Under the pieces are notes generated by a model, which saw nothing but the letters and a program-made list of their open reading frames with translations, made no database searches and was not told the DNA's origin. The position numbers and the translations under genes were made by a program. 64,000 nt of DNA. Source: Palsa-506 sp963836355 (lineage in GTDB: Bacteria > Actinomycetota > Actinomycetes > Streptosporangiales > Streptosporangiaceae). Each line of letters begins with the position of its first letter. Position 1 is the first letter of the stretch. Below, in pieces: positions 55,818-64,000 of this stretch. The DNA lies in contig CAWIJO010000010.1 in the NCBI GenBank assembly GCA_963836355.1, positions 62,001 through 126,000 on the forward strand. Reading direction: 5' to 3'.

Positions 55818-56792
55818 ATGATCGAGGCACGAGGCCTCACGAAGCGATACGGCGACACGGTTGCTGTCGACCATCTGTCGTTCGTCGTCGAGCCCGGCCG
55901 GATAACGGGTTTCCTCGGCCCGAACGGGGCCGGCAAGACCACCACGATGCGGCTGATTCTCGGCCTGGACCGGCCCACGGACGGCACCGTCACGGTCAAC
56001 GGCAAGGCCTTCGCCCAGCTGGCCCGCCCGATGCACGAGGTCGGCGCGCTGCTTGACGCCAAGGCCGTGCACGGCGGCCGGAGCGCGCATGCCCACCTGC
56101 TCTGCCTAGCCCAGACCAACAACCTGCCGCGACGGCGGGTTGACGAGGTGCTCGAGCTGGTCGGCCTGAGCGACGTGGCAAGGAAGCGGTCCAACGGATT
56201 CTCCCTCGGCATGGGACAGCGGCTCGGCATCGCCGGCGCGCTGCTCGGCGACCCGGCCATCTTGATGTTCGACGAGCCGGTGAACGGGCTCGACCCCGAG
56301 GGAATCCGGTGGATCCGTAACCTGATGAAGGCGCTGGCGGCCGAGGGACGCACGGTGTTCGTGTCCAGCCACCTGATGTCGGAGATGGAGCACACGGCGG
56401 AGCACCTGATCGTGATCGGCCGGGGCAAGCTGATCGCCGACTGCACGGTCGCCGAGTTCATCGCGCAGAACTCCCATCAGGCTGTCCAGGTGCGCACGCC
56501 GCAGCAGGACACCCTGTCCAGGGTCGTCGCCGCGGCCGGCGGATCCGTGCACGAGGACGGCACCGGGATGCTGATGGTGCGCGGCCTCACCGCTGGCCGG
56601 GTCGGGGATCTCGCGTTCGAGAATGCGGTGCGGCTGCACGAGCTCGCGCCAGCCCAGGCATCGCTGGAGGAGGCCTTCATGGAACTGACCGCGTCCAGCG
56701 TGGAATTCCGCGCCGGGCTGCCTGGATCCCCCGGATCGCCGGAAGGAAGCGAGCGCGTGCACGCCGAAGGGGCTGGCCTGAGATGGCGATGA
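55818..56792 (+). CDS. ABC transporter ATP-binding protein (drug/antibiotic-export type)
   Basis: A 324-residue ATPase of the single-NBD export class. It has LTKRYGDTVAVDHLSFVVEP, Walker A LGPNGAGKTTTMRL (near residue 35), signature FSLGMGQRLGIAGALLG (near 130), Walker B ILMFDEPVNGLDPEG (near 150) and SSHLMSEMEHTAEHLIVI. The region after ~220 is typical of the bacitracin/lantibiotic exporter family. ATG at 55818 follows GGAAGGA. It overlaps the permease gene by ten bases. The substrate cannot be named. Confidence 0.92.
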   Translation: MIEARGLTKRYGDTVAVDHLSFVVEPGRITGFLGPNGAGKTTTMRLILGLDRPTDGTVTVNGKAFAQLARPMHEVGALLDAKAVHGGRSAHAHLLCLAQTNNLPRRRVDEVLELVGLSDVARKRSNGFSLGMGQRLGIAGALLGDPAILMFDEPVNGLDPEGIRWIRNLMKALAAEGRTVFVSSHLMSEMEHTAEHLIVIGRGKLIADCTVAEFIAQNSHQAVQVRTPQQDTLSRVVAAAGGSVHEDGTGMLMVRGLTAGRVGDLAFENAVRLHELAPAQASLEEAFMELTASSVEFRAGLPGSPGSPEGSERVHAEGAGLRWR

Positions 56793-57646
56793 CAGCAACC
56801 AACCCGGCCAGCACGGCCGGCCCCGCGGCGATGCCCGCCGCAGCCGGACGGGCCGGATTCGGCGGCGCGCTGCGCTCGGAGTTCACCAAGATCCGGTCAG
56901 TCCGGTCCACGTACTGGGCGCTGCTCGCGCTCGTGGTGGCCTGCGTCGGCATCGGGGCGCTGTTCAGCTGGGGAGAGGCTCAGCACGTGGCTAGCCTGGC
57001 CGGCACCCGGGGCGGCGCGGACGTGGCCGCCAACACGCGCTCGCACGCGGTCGCGACGAGCCTGTTCGGGCTGCTCATCGGCCAGCTCGTCATCGTCGTG
57101 CTCGGCGCGCTCAGCATCACCTCGGAGTACTCGACCGGGATGATCTCCTCGTCGCTGACCACGATGCCGCGGCGCGGCACGGTGTACGCCGCGAAGGCAA
57201 TCGTGTTCGGGGCGGTCGCGCTAGTGGTCGGCCTGATCACAAGTTTCGGGTCGTTCTTGGCCGGCCAGGCGATCCTGTCCGCCCAGCATGTCGGCACTAC
57301 CCTCGGCCAGCCAGACGCGCTGCGCGCGGTGATCGGCGGCGGGCTGTTCCTGACCGTATGCGGGCTGCTGTCGTTCGGCATCGGCGCGGTGCTCCGGCAC
57401 ACGGCCGGGGCGATCACCGCGTCCATCGGCCTGACGTTCGTGCTCTACATGCTGAGCGGCTTCCTGCCGGACAACTGGGCCGTGCATATCGACAAGTGGA
57501 TCCCGTTCAACGCTGGTGCCGCGATCTGGGAGCAGCTATCCGGGCAGGACATGTTCCGCCCGTGGACCGGTTTCGCGGTGTTCTGCGGATACGCGGGCAT
57601 CGCGATCGTCAGCGGGCTGATCCTGTTCGTCCGGCGCGACGCGTAG
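56783..57646 (+). CDS. ABC transporter permease
   Basis: A 287-residue ABC-2-type membrane subunit with about six hydrophobic segments (YWALLALVVACVGIGALF; GLLIGQLVIVVLGALSI; GAVALVVGLITSFGSFLAG; LFLTVCGLLSFGIGAVL; ASIGLTFVLYMLSGFL; GYAGIAIVSGLILFV). FGGALRSEFTKIRSVRSTYW at the N-terminus is the usual coupling helix region (SEFxKIRS). It is the partner of the preceding ATPase gene, sharing an overlap. Confidence 0.9.
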   Translation: MAMTATNPASTAGPAAMPAAAGRAGFGGALRSEFTKIRSVRSTYWALLALVVACVGIGALFSWGEAQHVASLAGTRGGADVAANTRSHAVATSLFGLLIGQLVIVVLGALSITSEYSTGMISSSLTTMPRRGTVYAAKAIVFGAVALVVGLITSFGSFLAGQAILSAQHVGTTLGQPDALRAVIGGGLFLTVCGLLSFGIGAVLRHTAGAITASIGLTFVLYMLSGFLPDNWAVHIDKWIPFNAGAAIWEQLSGQDMFRPWTGFAVFCGYAGIAIVSGLILFVRRDA

Positions 57647-57674
57647 CCGTGGGGCTGCGGCACCGGCCGCGGGG

Positions 57675-57696
57675 GCGTGCCAGGGCCCTGGCATGC
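57675..57696 (+). other. 22-nt near-perfect palindrome after the ABC permease gene
   Basis: GCGTGCCAGGGCCCTGGCAT plus GC pairs with itself (one G-U pair). It lies 29 bases past the permease stop, followed by a GGGCGG/CCGCCC stem (57707-57712 with 57726-57731) and a short T-run. It may help end the transcript; the loop is too small for a classical terminator. Confidence 0.4.
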
Positions 57697-57890
57697 CGCT
57701 CGCGCTGGGCGGGACCGGACCGGCGCCGCCCGGCCCGTTTCAGCTGGTCCTGATTTCTTCTTAACGGGGTGACCGTGGCGGCTGCCCTCGGCCGGGCTGC
57801 TACCAGCGGATGTTGGTGGTGACCTCGCCGGTGTTGATCGGCATACTCCAATGACGCCGGGCCGGGCCCGCTGCTGAGTGCCTGCCCCGA

Positions 57891-58691
57891 TCAGCCGTCC
57901 GGGTCCGGCTGGCAGCTGGGGCACCAGAAGGTGACGCGCTGCTGCGGCTCCCGGTCCGCGGCCGGCCCGGCGCCCGCAGTGCGGACCGGGGTGCCGCAGC
58001 GGCGGCAGGCCCGGCCGCGCCTGCCGTAGACCCAGTTCTCCTCGCCGCGCCTGGCCATCCCGGTGGTGATGTGCCCGGTCCGGTTCTTGTTGGCGTCCAA
58101 CAGCCGCCTGGCCAGGTGCACCAGCGGCTCGAGGCTGTCGATCTGGCCGGCTGGCCGCCAGGGGCTGATGCCGCGGAGGAACAGCACCTCGCACTTATAC
58201 ACGTTGCCGATCCCGGCCAGATTGCGTTGATCCAGCAGCGCGTCGCCGATGGGCCGCGCCGGGTCCGCCCGCAGGCGGCGGACCGCCTCCGCGACATCCC
58301 AGTCCGGGCCGAGCAGATCCGGACCGAGGTGGCCGACCAGGCGGTCTTCCTGGCTGGTCGGCAAGATCTCAACCATCGACAGCAGGTACCCCGTCGCCTG
58401 CCAGTCGGCATTGCTGAGCACCAGCCGGACACGGTGATCCCGCGGCGGCGGGCCATCGGCTGGCCGGATCTTCCACGAGCCGTCCATCCGCAGGTGCGAA
58501 TGCACGGTCTGGCCGTCGTCGGTCCGGATCAGCAGGTGCTTGCCGCGGGACAGGGCCGCGGTCACCGCGGCGCCGGTCAGGTCCGCGGCGGCGAACCGGG
58601 GCACCCGGAAATCGCTGTGGGCCAGCACCCGGCCGGCCAGTGCCCGGTCCAGCTGGCGGGCCGTCCGCCAGACCACGTCGCCTTCCGGCAT
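57891..58691 (-). CDS. nei: Formamidopyrimidine/endonuclease VIII-type DNA glycosylase
   Basis: This bifunctional glycosylase/AP lyase removes oxidised bases. It starts PEGDVVWRTARQLDRAL (Pro2 and Glu3 are catalytic; PEGD is the Nei2-type start), contains GKHLLIRTDDG and a helix-two-turn-helix in DALLDQRNLAGIGNVYKCEVLFLRG, and ends with a zinc finger, CRRCGTP to WCPSCQ (four Cys ligands). The 266-residue length is normal. ATG at 58691 lies three bases after the alkB stop, so the two repair genes form an operon on the minus strand. Confidence 0.93.
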   Translation of the reverse strand: MPEGDVVWRTARQLDRALAGRVLAHSDFRVPRFAAADLTGAAVTAALSRGKHLLIRTDDGQTVHSHLRMDGSWKIRPADGPPPRDHRVRLVLSNADWQATGYLLSMVEILPTSQEDRLVGHLGPDLLGPDWDVAEAVRRLRADPARPIGDALLDQRNLAGIGNVYKCEVLFLRGISPWRPAGQIDSLEPLVHLARRLLDANKNRTGHITTGMARRGEENWVYGRRGRACRRCGTPVRTAGAGPAADREPQQRVTFWCPSCQPDPDG

Positions 58692-58694
58692 CAG

Positions 58695-59351
58695 CTACTC
58701 CAGGCCCGATTCGCGCAGGGTGATGTTGAGCCGCCCGGACGGCAGCCCGATCCCGGCCGGATTGGTGTCCGGGATGGTTCTTGGCACGCCGTGGTAGGCC
58801 AGCCGGGACGGGCCGCCGAAGACGAACAAGTCACCTGATTCCAGTTCGGCGTCCGTCCACGGCCGGTTCCGGCTCTGCGCGTTGCCGAACCTGAAGACGC
58901 AGGTCGCGCCCAGGCTCAGCGAAACGACCGGGGCAGCGCTGCGTTCCTCGCGGTCGGCGTGCATGCCCATCCTGGCGCGGGCGTCGTAGAAGTTAACCAG
59001 CGCGACGTCCGGCTGGTAGGCGGCGGCCGCGGCGGCGTCGTGGTAAGCGTCGGCTACCGCGCGGCGGCCGAGGTCGGCGAGCCAGCCGGGAAATGGCTTG
59101 ACCGGCGCGCCGTCGCCGTCCTCGGCGGTGCGCGAGTACCGGTATGGAAGCCAGTGCCAGCCCAGGCAGACCGTCTGCACGGACATCACGCCGCCGGTGG
59201 GCAGCCGGGCAGCGCGCAGGCCGGCCGGTGGCCTGGCCCACTCCCGGCAGGCCGCGACTAGGTCGCGCTGCTCGGCCTCGGCGAGCCAGCCGGGCAGGTG
59301 CACAGCCCCGGGGGCGATCTCCGTCCGCTGCCGCGGTATCAGCGCCGTCAC
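58695..59351 (-). CDS. alkB: AlkB-like 2-oxoglutarate/Fe(II) dioxygenase
   Basis: AlkB repairs alkylated DNA and RNA bases (1-methyladenine, 3-methylcytosine) by oxidative demethylation. The 218-residue protein has EIAPGAVHLPGWL, ARLPTGGVMSVQTVCLGWHWLPYRYSRT, the metal motif MHADREE (HxD), LSLGATCVFRFG, LFVFGGPSRLAYHGVPR with the distal His, and the 2-oxoglutarate Arg in GRLNITLRE. GTG at 59351 gives the family-like start; the frame is open further upstream through a 16-bp repeat array, probably not coding. It forms an operon with nei. Confidence 0.92.
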   Translation of the reverse strand: MTALIPRQRTEIAPGAVHLPGWLAEAEQRDLVAACREWARPPAGLRAARLPTGGVMSVQTVCLGWHWLPYRYSRTAEDGDGAPVKPFPGWLADLGRRAVADAYHDAAAAAAYQPDVALVNFYDARARMGMHADREERSAAPVVSLSLGATCVFRFGNAQSRNRPWTDAELESGDLFVFGGPSRLAYHGVPRTIPDTNPAGIGLPSGRLNITLRESGLE

Positions 59352-59386
59352 GTAACCGAGTATCCCGCTAGCGCAGGGCCGGGCCT

Positions 59387-59493
59387 GCCGCGCCGGGTGC
59401 CTGCCGCGCCGGGTGCCTGCCGCGCCGGGTGCCTGCCGCGCCGGGTGCCTGCCGCGCCCGGTGCCCGCCGCGCCCGGTGCCTGCCGCGCCCGG
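59387..59493 (+). repeat. 16-bp tandem repeats upstream of alkB
   Basis: GCCGCGCCGGGTGCCT is repeated from 59387 about six and a half times, with C/G changes in the later copies. The unit is not a multiple of three, so it is probably non-coding, sitting in or next to the alkB promoter region. Confidence 0.9.
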
Positions 59494-59579
59494 CACATCT
59501 GCACCACCAGTCACGGCACAATCGGGGCCGACGTCAACGGTTAACTTTTAGCCGGTTAGCGCCGGACAGATCTGCACCG

Positions 59580-60395
<816 letters not shown>

Positions 60396-60534
60396 CAGGG
60401 CATCGCTCCTTCCGCTGCCGCGGGCCGTCCGGCCGCGCCGGCCGGCTGCCCGCGGCCATGACCGGGCAGTTGCCGGCCTACCCGCCCGGCCTCACGATGG
60501 AATCATGGCATGCCTTCTCCGGTCCGGCCGACTG

Positions 60535-60552
60535 TGTTACTGTCCAGTAACA
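60535..60552 (+). promoter_or_regulatory. 18-bp dyad operator upstream of the acyl-CoA dehydrogenase
   Basis: TGTTACTGTCCAGTAACA is a near-perfect palindrome (8-bp arms, TC between). It lies 20 bases before the GAGGAG-ATG start of the acyl-CoA dehydrogenase remnant, in the gap shared with the divergent hydratase gene. The form fits a TetR-family regulator site; no such regulator gene is adjacent. Confidence 0.75.
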
Positions 60553-60572
60553 TCAGCGCCGCGAGGAGCTTA

Positions 60573-61475
60573 ATGAGTAACGACCCGCAGCCGTCCTTCT
60601 CCCTGGAGCTCAGCCCTGATGTGCGGGAGATGCGCGACTGGGTGCATGACTTCGCCGAGCGGGTGATCAGGCCGGCCAGGAATGGGACGAGCGGGAAGAG
60701 ACGCCATGGCCGGTGCTGGAGGAAGCCGCCAAGATCGGCCTCTACTCACTCGATTTCTTCGCCCAGCAGTGGTTCGAGCCGAGCGGGCTCGGTACCGTGG
60801 CGGCATTCGAGGAGCTGTTCTGGGGCGATGCCGGGATCGGGCTGTCGATCACCGGCAGCGGCCTCGCCGCCATCGCCGTCAGCTGCAACGGCACCCCGGA
60901 GCAGATCGGCGAGTGGCTGCCGCAGATGTTCGGCGGCCCCGGCGACGTCCGGCTGGGCGCCTTCTGCTCGTCGGAGCCGGACGGCCAGGGCCGCAGAGGG
61001 CCGCAGCGGCGGCGAGCAGGCGGCCATGCGGACGTTCGAGGCGTCCAGGCCGAGCGTCGCGGCGATGGCGGTCGGGGTCGCCCGCGCGGCGTTCGAGTTC
61101 GCGCGGGATTACGCGGTGCACCGGGTCCAGTTCGGGCGGCCGATCGGGCAGCACCAGGCGATCGCGTTCATGCTGGCGGACATGGCTGCGGCGGTGGACG
61201 CGGCCAGGCTGCTGACCTGGCGGGCGGCCTGGATGGCACGCAACCAGGTACCGATGCGCCAGGCCGAGGGCTCGATGTCCAAGCTGGTCGCGGGGGAGAC
61301 CGCGGTGCGGGTTACCGAGCAGGCGATCCAAATCCTGGGCGGGAACGGCTACACCCGCGACTACCCGGTGGAGCGCTGGCACCGGGACGCGAAGATCTTC
61401 ACGATCTTCGAGGGCACCTCGGAAATCCAGCGGCTGGTGCTGGGCCGGGCGATCACCGGCCTGCGCGTCACGTAG
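60573..61475 (+). pseudogene. Decayed acyl-CoA dehydrogenase
   Basis: The parts match an acyl-CoA dehydrogenase: SNDPQPSFSLELSPDVREMRDW (frame 1, ATG 60573), then EWDEREETPWPVLEEAAKIG to LGAFCSSEPD (another frame, from about 60685), then ASRPSVAAMAVGVARAAFEF to the C-terminus with VQILGGNG-type QAIQILGGNGYTRDYPVERW and FEGTSEIQRLVLGR (frame 1 again). A frameshift lies near 60680, and between SSEPD (to ~60982) and AAMRTFEASRP (from ~61020) about 90-100 residues of the beta domain found in relatives are missing. Such a protein could not fold normally. Its ribosome site and operator look intact, so decay seems recent. Confidence 0.85.
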
Positions 61476-61491
61476 CGGTGGCGGCCTGCCG

Positions 61492-61947
61492 TCAGGTGGC
61501 GCTGGCCTGGGCGGGGGCCCGGCGGCGCGCGGAGCCGGCCACGGCAGGCTGCCCGCACGCCGCGCAGATCACCTCGGCCACCAGCGGGTGACCGCAGCTG
61601 TGCTCGAGGACCAGCGGCGGCCCGGCGTCGCCTGCCAGGTGCCGGTCGCCCCAGCGCATCAGCGTCAGGATGACCGGGTACAGTTCCCGGCCCGGCTCGG
61701 TCAGGTGGTACTCGAAGCGGGCTGGATGCTCGGAGTACTGCCGCCGCCGGAGGATCCCGGCGCCGGTCAGGGTGCGCAGGCGGGCCGCGAGCGTGTCGCG
61801 GGGCGCGCCGGTGCGCCGGATCATCTCGTCGAACCTGCGGTTGCCGAGGAAGATCTCCCGGATCGCCAGCAAGGCCCACTTCTCGCCGACTAGGTCAAGA
61901 GTGCGGGCTACCGAGCAGGCCCGCGGCTGGCTGGATGCGGAGGTCAT
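61492..61947 (-). CDS. HxlR-family transcriptional regulator
   Basis: A 151-residue winged-helix regulator. It has CSVARTLDLVGEKWALLAIREI with the conserved early Cys near residue 11, RRFDEMIRRTGAPRDTLAARLRTLTGAGIL (helix-turn-helix), EYHLTEPGRELYPVILTLMRWG, and a Cys-containing C-terminal extension (SCGHPL, CAACGQPA) that could bind metal. ATG at 61947 sits only seven bases after a TATACT -10 on the minus strand, so its mRNA may be leaderless. It is divergent from the MFS gene and may control it. Confidence 0.88.
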   Translation of the reverse strand: MTSASSQPRACSVARTLDLVGEKWALLAIREIFLGNRRFDEMIRRTGAPRDTLAARLRTLTGAGILRRRQYSEHPARFEYHLTEPGRELYPVILTLMRWGDRHLAGDAGPPLVLEHSCGHPLVAEVICAACGQPAVAGSARRRAPAQASAT

Positions 61948-61964
61948 GAAGTTCAGTATAGGGG

Positions 61965-62027
61965 TTAGTCGCAGATCTGGACGAACTATCGGGCCAGCCT
62001 GTAGGCTGCATCCAGATTCCAGACTAA
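61965..62027 (+). promoter_or_regulatory. Inverted repeat between hxlR-type gene and MFS gene
   Basis: TTAGTCGCAGATCTGGA (61965-61981) and TCCAGATTCCAGACTAA (62011-62027) are inverted copies sharing TTAGTC and ATCTGGA; they are separated by 29 bases. They lie between the divergent genes, next to TATACT (61955-61960, minus strand) and TAGGCT (62002-62007, plus strand), and probably form the regulator's operator. Confidence 0.65.
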
Positions 62028-62043
62028 CTAGGAGGGCTCGCCG

Positions 62044-63577
62044 GTGAACTCTGGCCCCAGCACCCGTCAGGTGACAGCCATCGTGAGCGTCCTGTCGTTG
62101 GCGGTTTTCATGTCCAGCCTGGACCTGTTCATCGTCAACCTGGCCTTCCCCTATATCGGGCGCGAGTTTCACGGCACCAGCCTGAGCTCGCTGTCGTGGG
62201 TCCTGAACGGCTACACGATCGTCTTCGCCGCGGTGCTGGTGCCAGGCCGGCCGGTGGGCCGACCGCATTGGCCGCCGCCGCATGTTCGTCGCCGGGCTGC
62301 TCGCCTTCACTGCCGGATCGGTGGCCTGCGGGCTGGCCCCCGGCGTGACCGCGCTGATCGCGGCCAGGGTGCTGCAGGCGGCCGGGGCCGGCCTGATGGT
62401 GCCGGCCTCGCTGTCTTTGCTGCTGGCCTCGGTGCCGCTCGCGGCGCGCTCGCAGGCCATCGGCACCTGGTCGGCGCTCGGCGCGCTCGGTGCGGCGCTC
62501 GGCCCGGTGATCGGCGGCAGCCTGGTCCAGCTCAGCTGGCGGTGGGTCTTCTGGATCAACCTGCCGGTCGGACTCGCCGCGATCGCGCTGGCCGCGCGGG
62601 TGGTACCGGAGAGCAAGGACGAGCAGGCCAGCGGCCGTCCGGATCTGGCGGGAGCCGTGCTGCTCGCGGCGGCCGTCGGCCTGGTCGCGCTGGCCCTGGT
62701 CAAGGTGCCTGGCTGGGGCTGGGGATCGGCCAGCTTCCTCGGGCTGCTGGCCGCGGCGCTGGCCTGCGGGGCGGCGCTGGTGGCCCGGTCACGGCGGCAC
62801 CACTCGCCGGTGATCGAGCTTGGCCTGCTGCGGTCCCGGACCTTCAGCGGCACCTTCGCCGCGTCGATCCTCTACTATGCCGGCTTCGGGGCATTCGTGC
62901 TCAGCGCGGTCGAGTTCCTCACCGGGGTATGGCACTACTCGGCGGTACAGGCAGGCCTGGCCATCGGCCCGGGCCCGCTGATGGTGCTGCCGTTCGCCCG
63001 GCTGGTTGCCCCGCCGCTGGCGGCCTGGCTCGGCGGGCCAGGCCGGGTCGCGGTCATCGGCTGCTTCGTCAATGCGGCGGCGCAGCTGCTCTGGTACACC
63101 CAGATCAGCGCGCATCCGGCCTACCTGACCCACCTGCTGCCGGCCCAGCTGCTTGGCGGCGCCGGGGTCGGGCTGGCGATCCCGTCGCTGATCGGGGCAG
63201 GCAGCATGGCGCTGCCGCCCGCCCGGTTCGGCACCGGCAGCGGAATCTTGAACATGGCCCGCCAGGTTGGCACGGTGCTCGGGGTGGCCGGCCTGATCGC
63301 CATCTTGATCCATATCGTCCCGGCCGACCCGGTGCCCGGCTACCGGCATGCGCTGATCCTGACCATCGCGTTCTTCGCGGCGGCCGGCCTGGTCGCGGCC
63401 GCGCTGCTGACCGGCCGTCCGGTGCTGGCGCCTGCCGCGATCGCGGCAGCTGCCCCGGGCGCGGCTGGCCGCCCGGCCGCGGGTGACCCGCCGGGCGAGC
63501 CTGCCCGGCCCGCCGGGGCGGTGCCCGCCCGATTCGCGGTGACCGCCGCTCAGCCGGACGCGGCGGCCGGGCGGTAG
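62044..63577 (+). pseudogene. MFS multidrug exporter (DHA2 type), frameshifted
   Basis: The protein resembles EmrB/QacA-type 14-helix exporters. The first frame (GTG at 62044, RQVTAIVSVLSLAVFMSSLD to NGYTIVFAAVLVP) is in register until about 62244; the rest (RMFVAGLLAFTAGSVACGLA, RVLQAAGAGLMVPASLSLLL, GNLPVG-like INLPVGLAAIALAARVVPES to the end) is in another frame. One extra G at 62244-62246 (CCAGG for CCAG) restores the expected GRWADRIGRRRMFVAG. Either a sequencing error or a real inactivation. The gene is divergent from the HxlR gene. Confidence 0.85.
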
Positions 63578-64000
63578 CCGACGTAGTTCTCGGCCAGCGA
63601 GGTTGCGGCTGCCCGCGAGCTGGTTACGTAGCGCAGCTGGGACAGCTGCAGCTGCGCCTCTATCCGGCCGGCCCCCGGCGTGGCGTGCAGCATGGTCGTC
63701 ATCCACCAGGAAAAGTGGGTGGCCCGCCAGACCCGCTCCAGGCAAACGTCGGAGTAGCCGTCCGCGAGCTTGCCGCTGCCGTCGGCTAGCAGGCTGGTCA
63801 GCGCCTCGGCCAGCATGGTGACGTCAGCTAGCGCCAGGTTCAGGCCCTTGGCGCCGGCCGGCGGCACGATGTGCGCGGCGTCGCCGGCCAGGAACAGCCT
63901 GCCGTAGCGCATCGGCGAGCTGACGAAGCTGCGCATCGGCGTGATCCCCTTCTCCAGGATCTCGCCTTCCGTTAGTTCCCAGCCGGGCAGCGCGAACCGC
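63550..64000 (-). CDS. pobA: 4-hydroxybenzoate 3-monooxygenase, C-terminal part
   Basis: PobA hydroxylates 4-hydroxybenzoate to protocatechuate with FAD and NAD(P)H. The visible ~150 residues include RYGRLFLAGDAAHIVPPAGAKGLNLALADV, the second FAD/GD motif of this flavoprotein class, then ERVWRATHFSWWMTTMLH and SLAENYVGYRP, the family ending. The frame is open to the end of the window, so the start lies beyond. Its 3' end overlaps the exporter's 3' end slightly. Confidence 0.88.
   Translation of the reverse strand, partial: RFALPGWELTEGEILEKGITPMRSFVSSPMRYGRLFLAGDAAHIVPPAGAKGLNLALADVTMLAEALTSLLADGSGKLADGYSDVCLERVWRATHFSWWMTTMLHATPGAGRIEAQLQLSQLRYVTSSRAAATSLAENYVGYRPAAASG

Noticed and set aside
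59387..59507. Extension of alkB upstream through the repeat array
   Set aside because: A 16-bp unit shifts frame each copy and the family start fits GTG at 59351.

Overview
The window is a high-GC actinomycete chromosome segment made almost entirely of core genes. Base composition, heavy use of GTG/TTG starts, ATGA/GTGA gene overlaps, an actinobacterial extra helix in the 23S rRNA and the gene order (secD-secF-apt-rel; alaS-ruvX-mltG-aroE; infC-rpmI-rplT-trmH-kinase-pheS-pheT; argCJBDR) all indicate a filamentous-type actinomycete. A Streptosporangiales-like lineage is my guess; the genus cannot be read from this sequence alone.

Layout. 1-5859: protein export (secD 3' end, secF), adenine salvage (apt) and a bifunctional Rel ppGpp enzyme. 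5873-8473: a large DUF222/HNH endonuclease gene convergent to rel, packed with tandem repeats. 8723-12095: DUF349 protein, lipid- or membrane-anchored cyclophilin, glyoxalase II-like hydrolase. 12183-23194: aspS, rarA, two small membrane proteins, alaS, ruvX, mltG with a very long low-complexity N-terminus, aroE. 23195-31593: infC leader and infC (ATC start), rpmI, rplT, an rRNA 2'-O-methyltransferase, an orphan PAS histidine kinase, pheST. 31602-42160: a small lipoprotein, then the arginine cluster argC-J-B-D-R-G-H behind a clear two-box ArgR operator, then a 3-methyladenine glycosylase and tyrS. 42152-47987: an rRNA operon (16S-23S-5S) with tandem promoters, recognisable processing stems, no spacer tRNA and a strong terminator. 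48044-57646: an Arg/Gly-rich TPR protein, a metallo-hydrolase, a GT-C-like membrane protein, DUF1015, a small TPR protein plus HAD phosphatase, and an ABC exporter pair. 57891-64000: nei and alkB repair genes, enoyl-CoA hydratase, a decayed acyl-CoA dehydrogenase, an HxlR regulator divergent from a frameshifted MFS exporter, and the 3' end of pobA.

How the genes work together. The first two thirds serve translation and growth control: four aminoacyl-tRNA synthetases (Asp, Ala, Phe, Tyr), IF3, L35, L20, rRNA, an rRNA methyltransferase and the stringent-response enzyme. The arginine genes form a pathway block carrying its own repressor. The last 4 kb is less conserved and contains two disrupted genes.

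The most unusual property is the abundance of short tandem repeats, very often with an 18-bp unit, inside housekeeping genes (rel, infC, argH, the hydrolase, the HNH gene) and at gene ends (apt, mltG/aroE, upstream of aspS and alkB). Also notable are an intact-looking ARG operator, an ATC start in infC, two dyad operators in the fatty-acid/efflux region, and an acyl-CoA dehydrogenase lacking its middle domain. I found no CRISPR array, prophage, insertion sequence or plainly new defence system.
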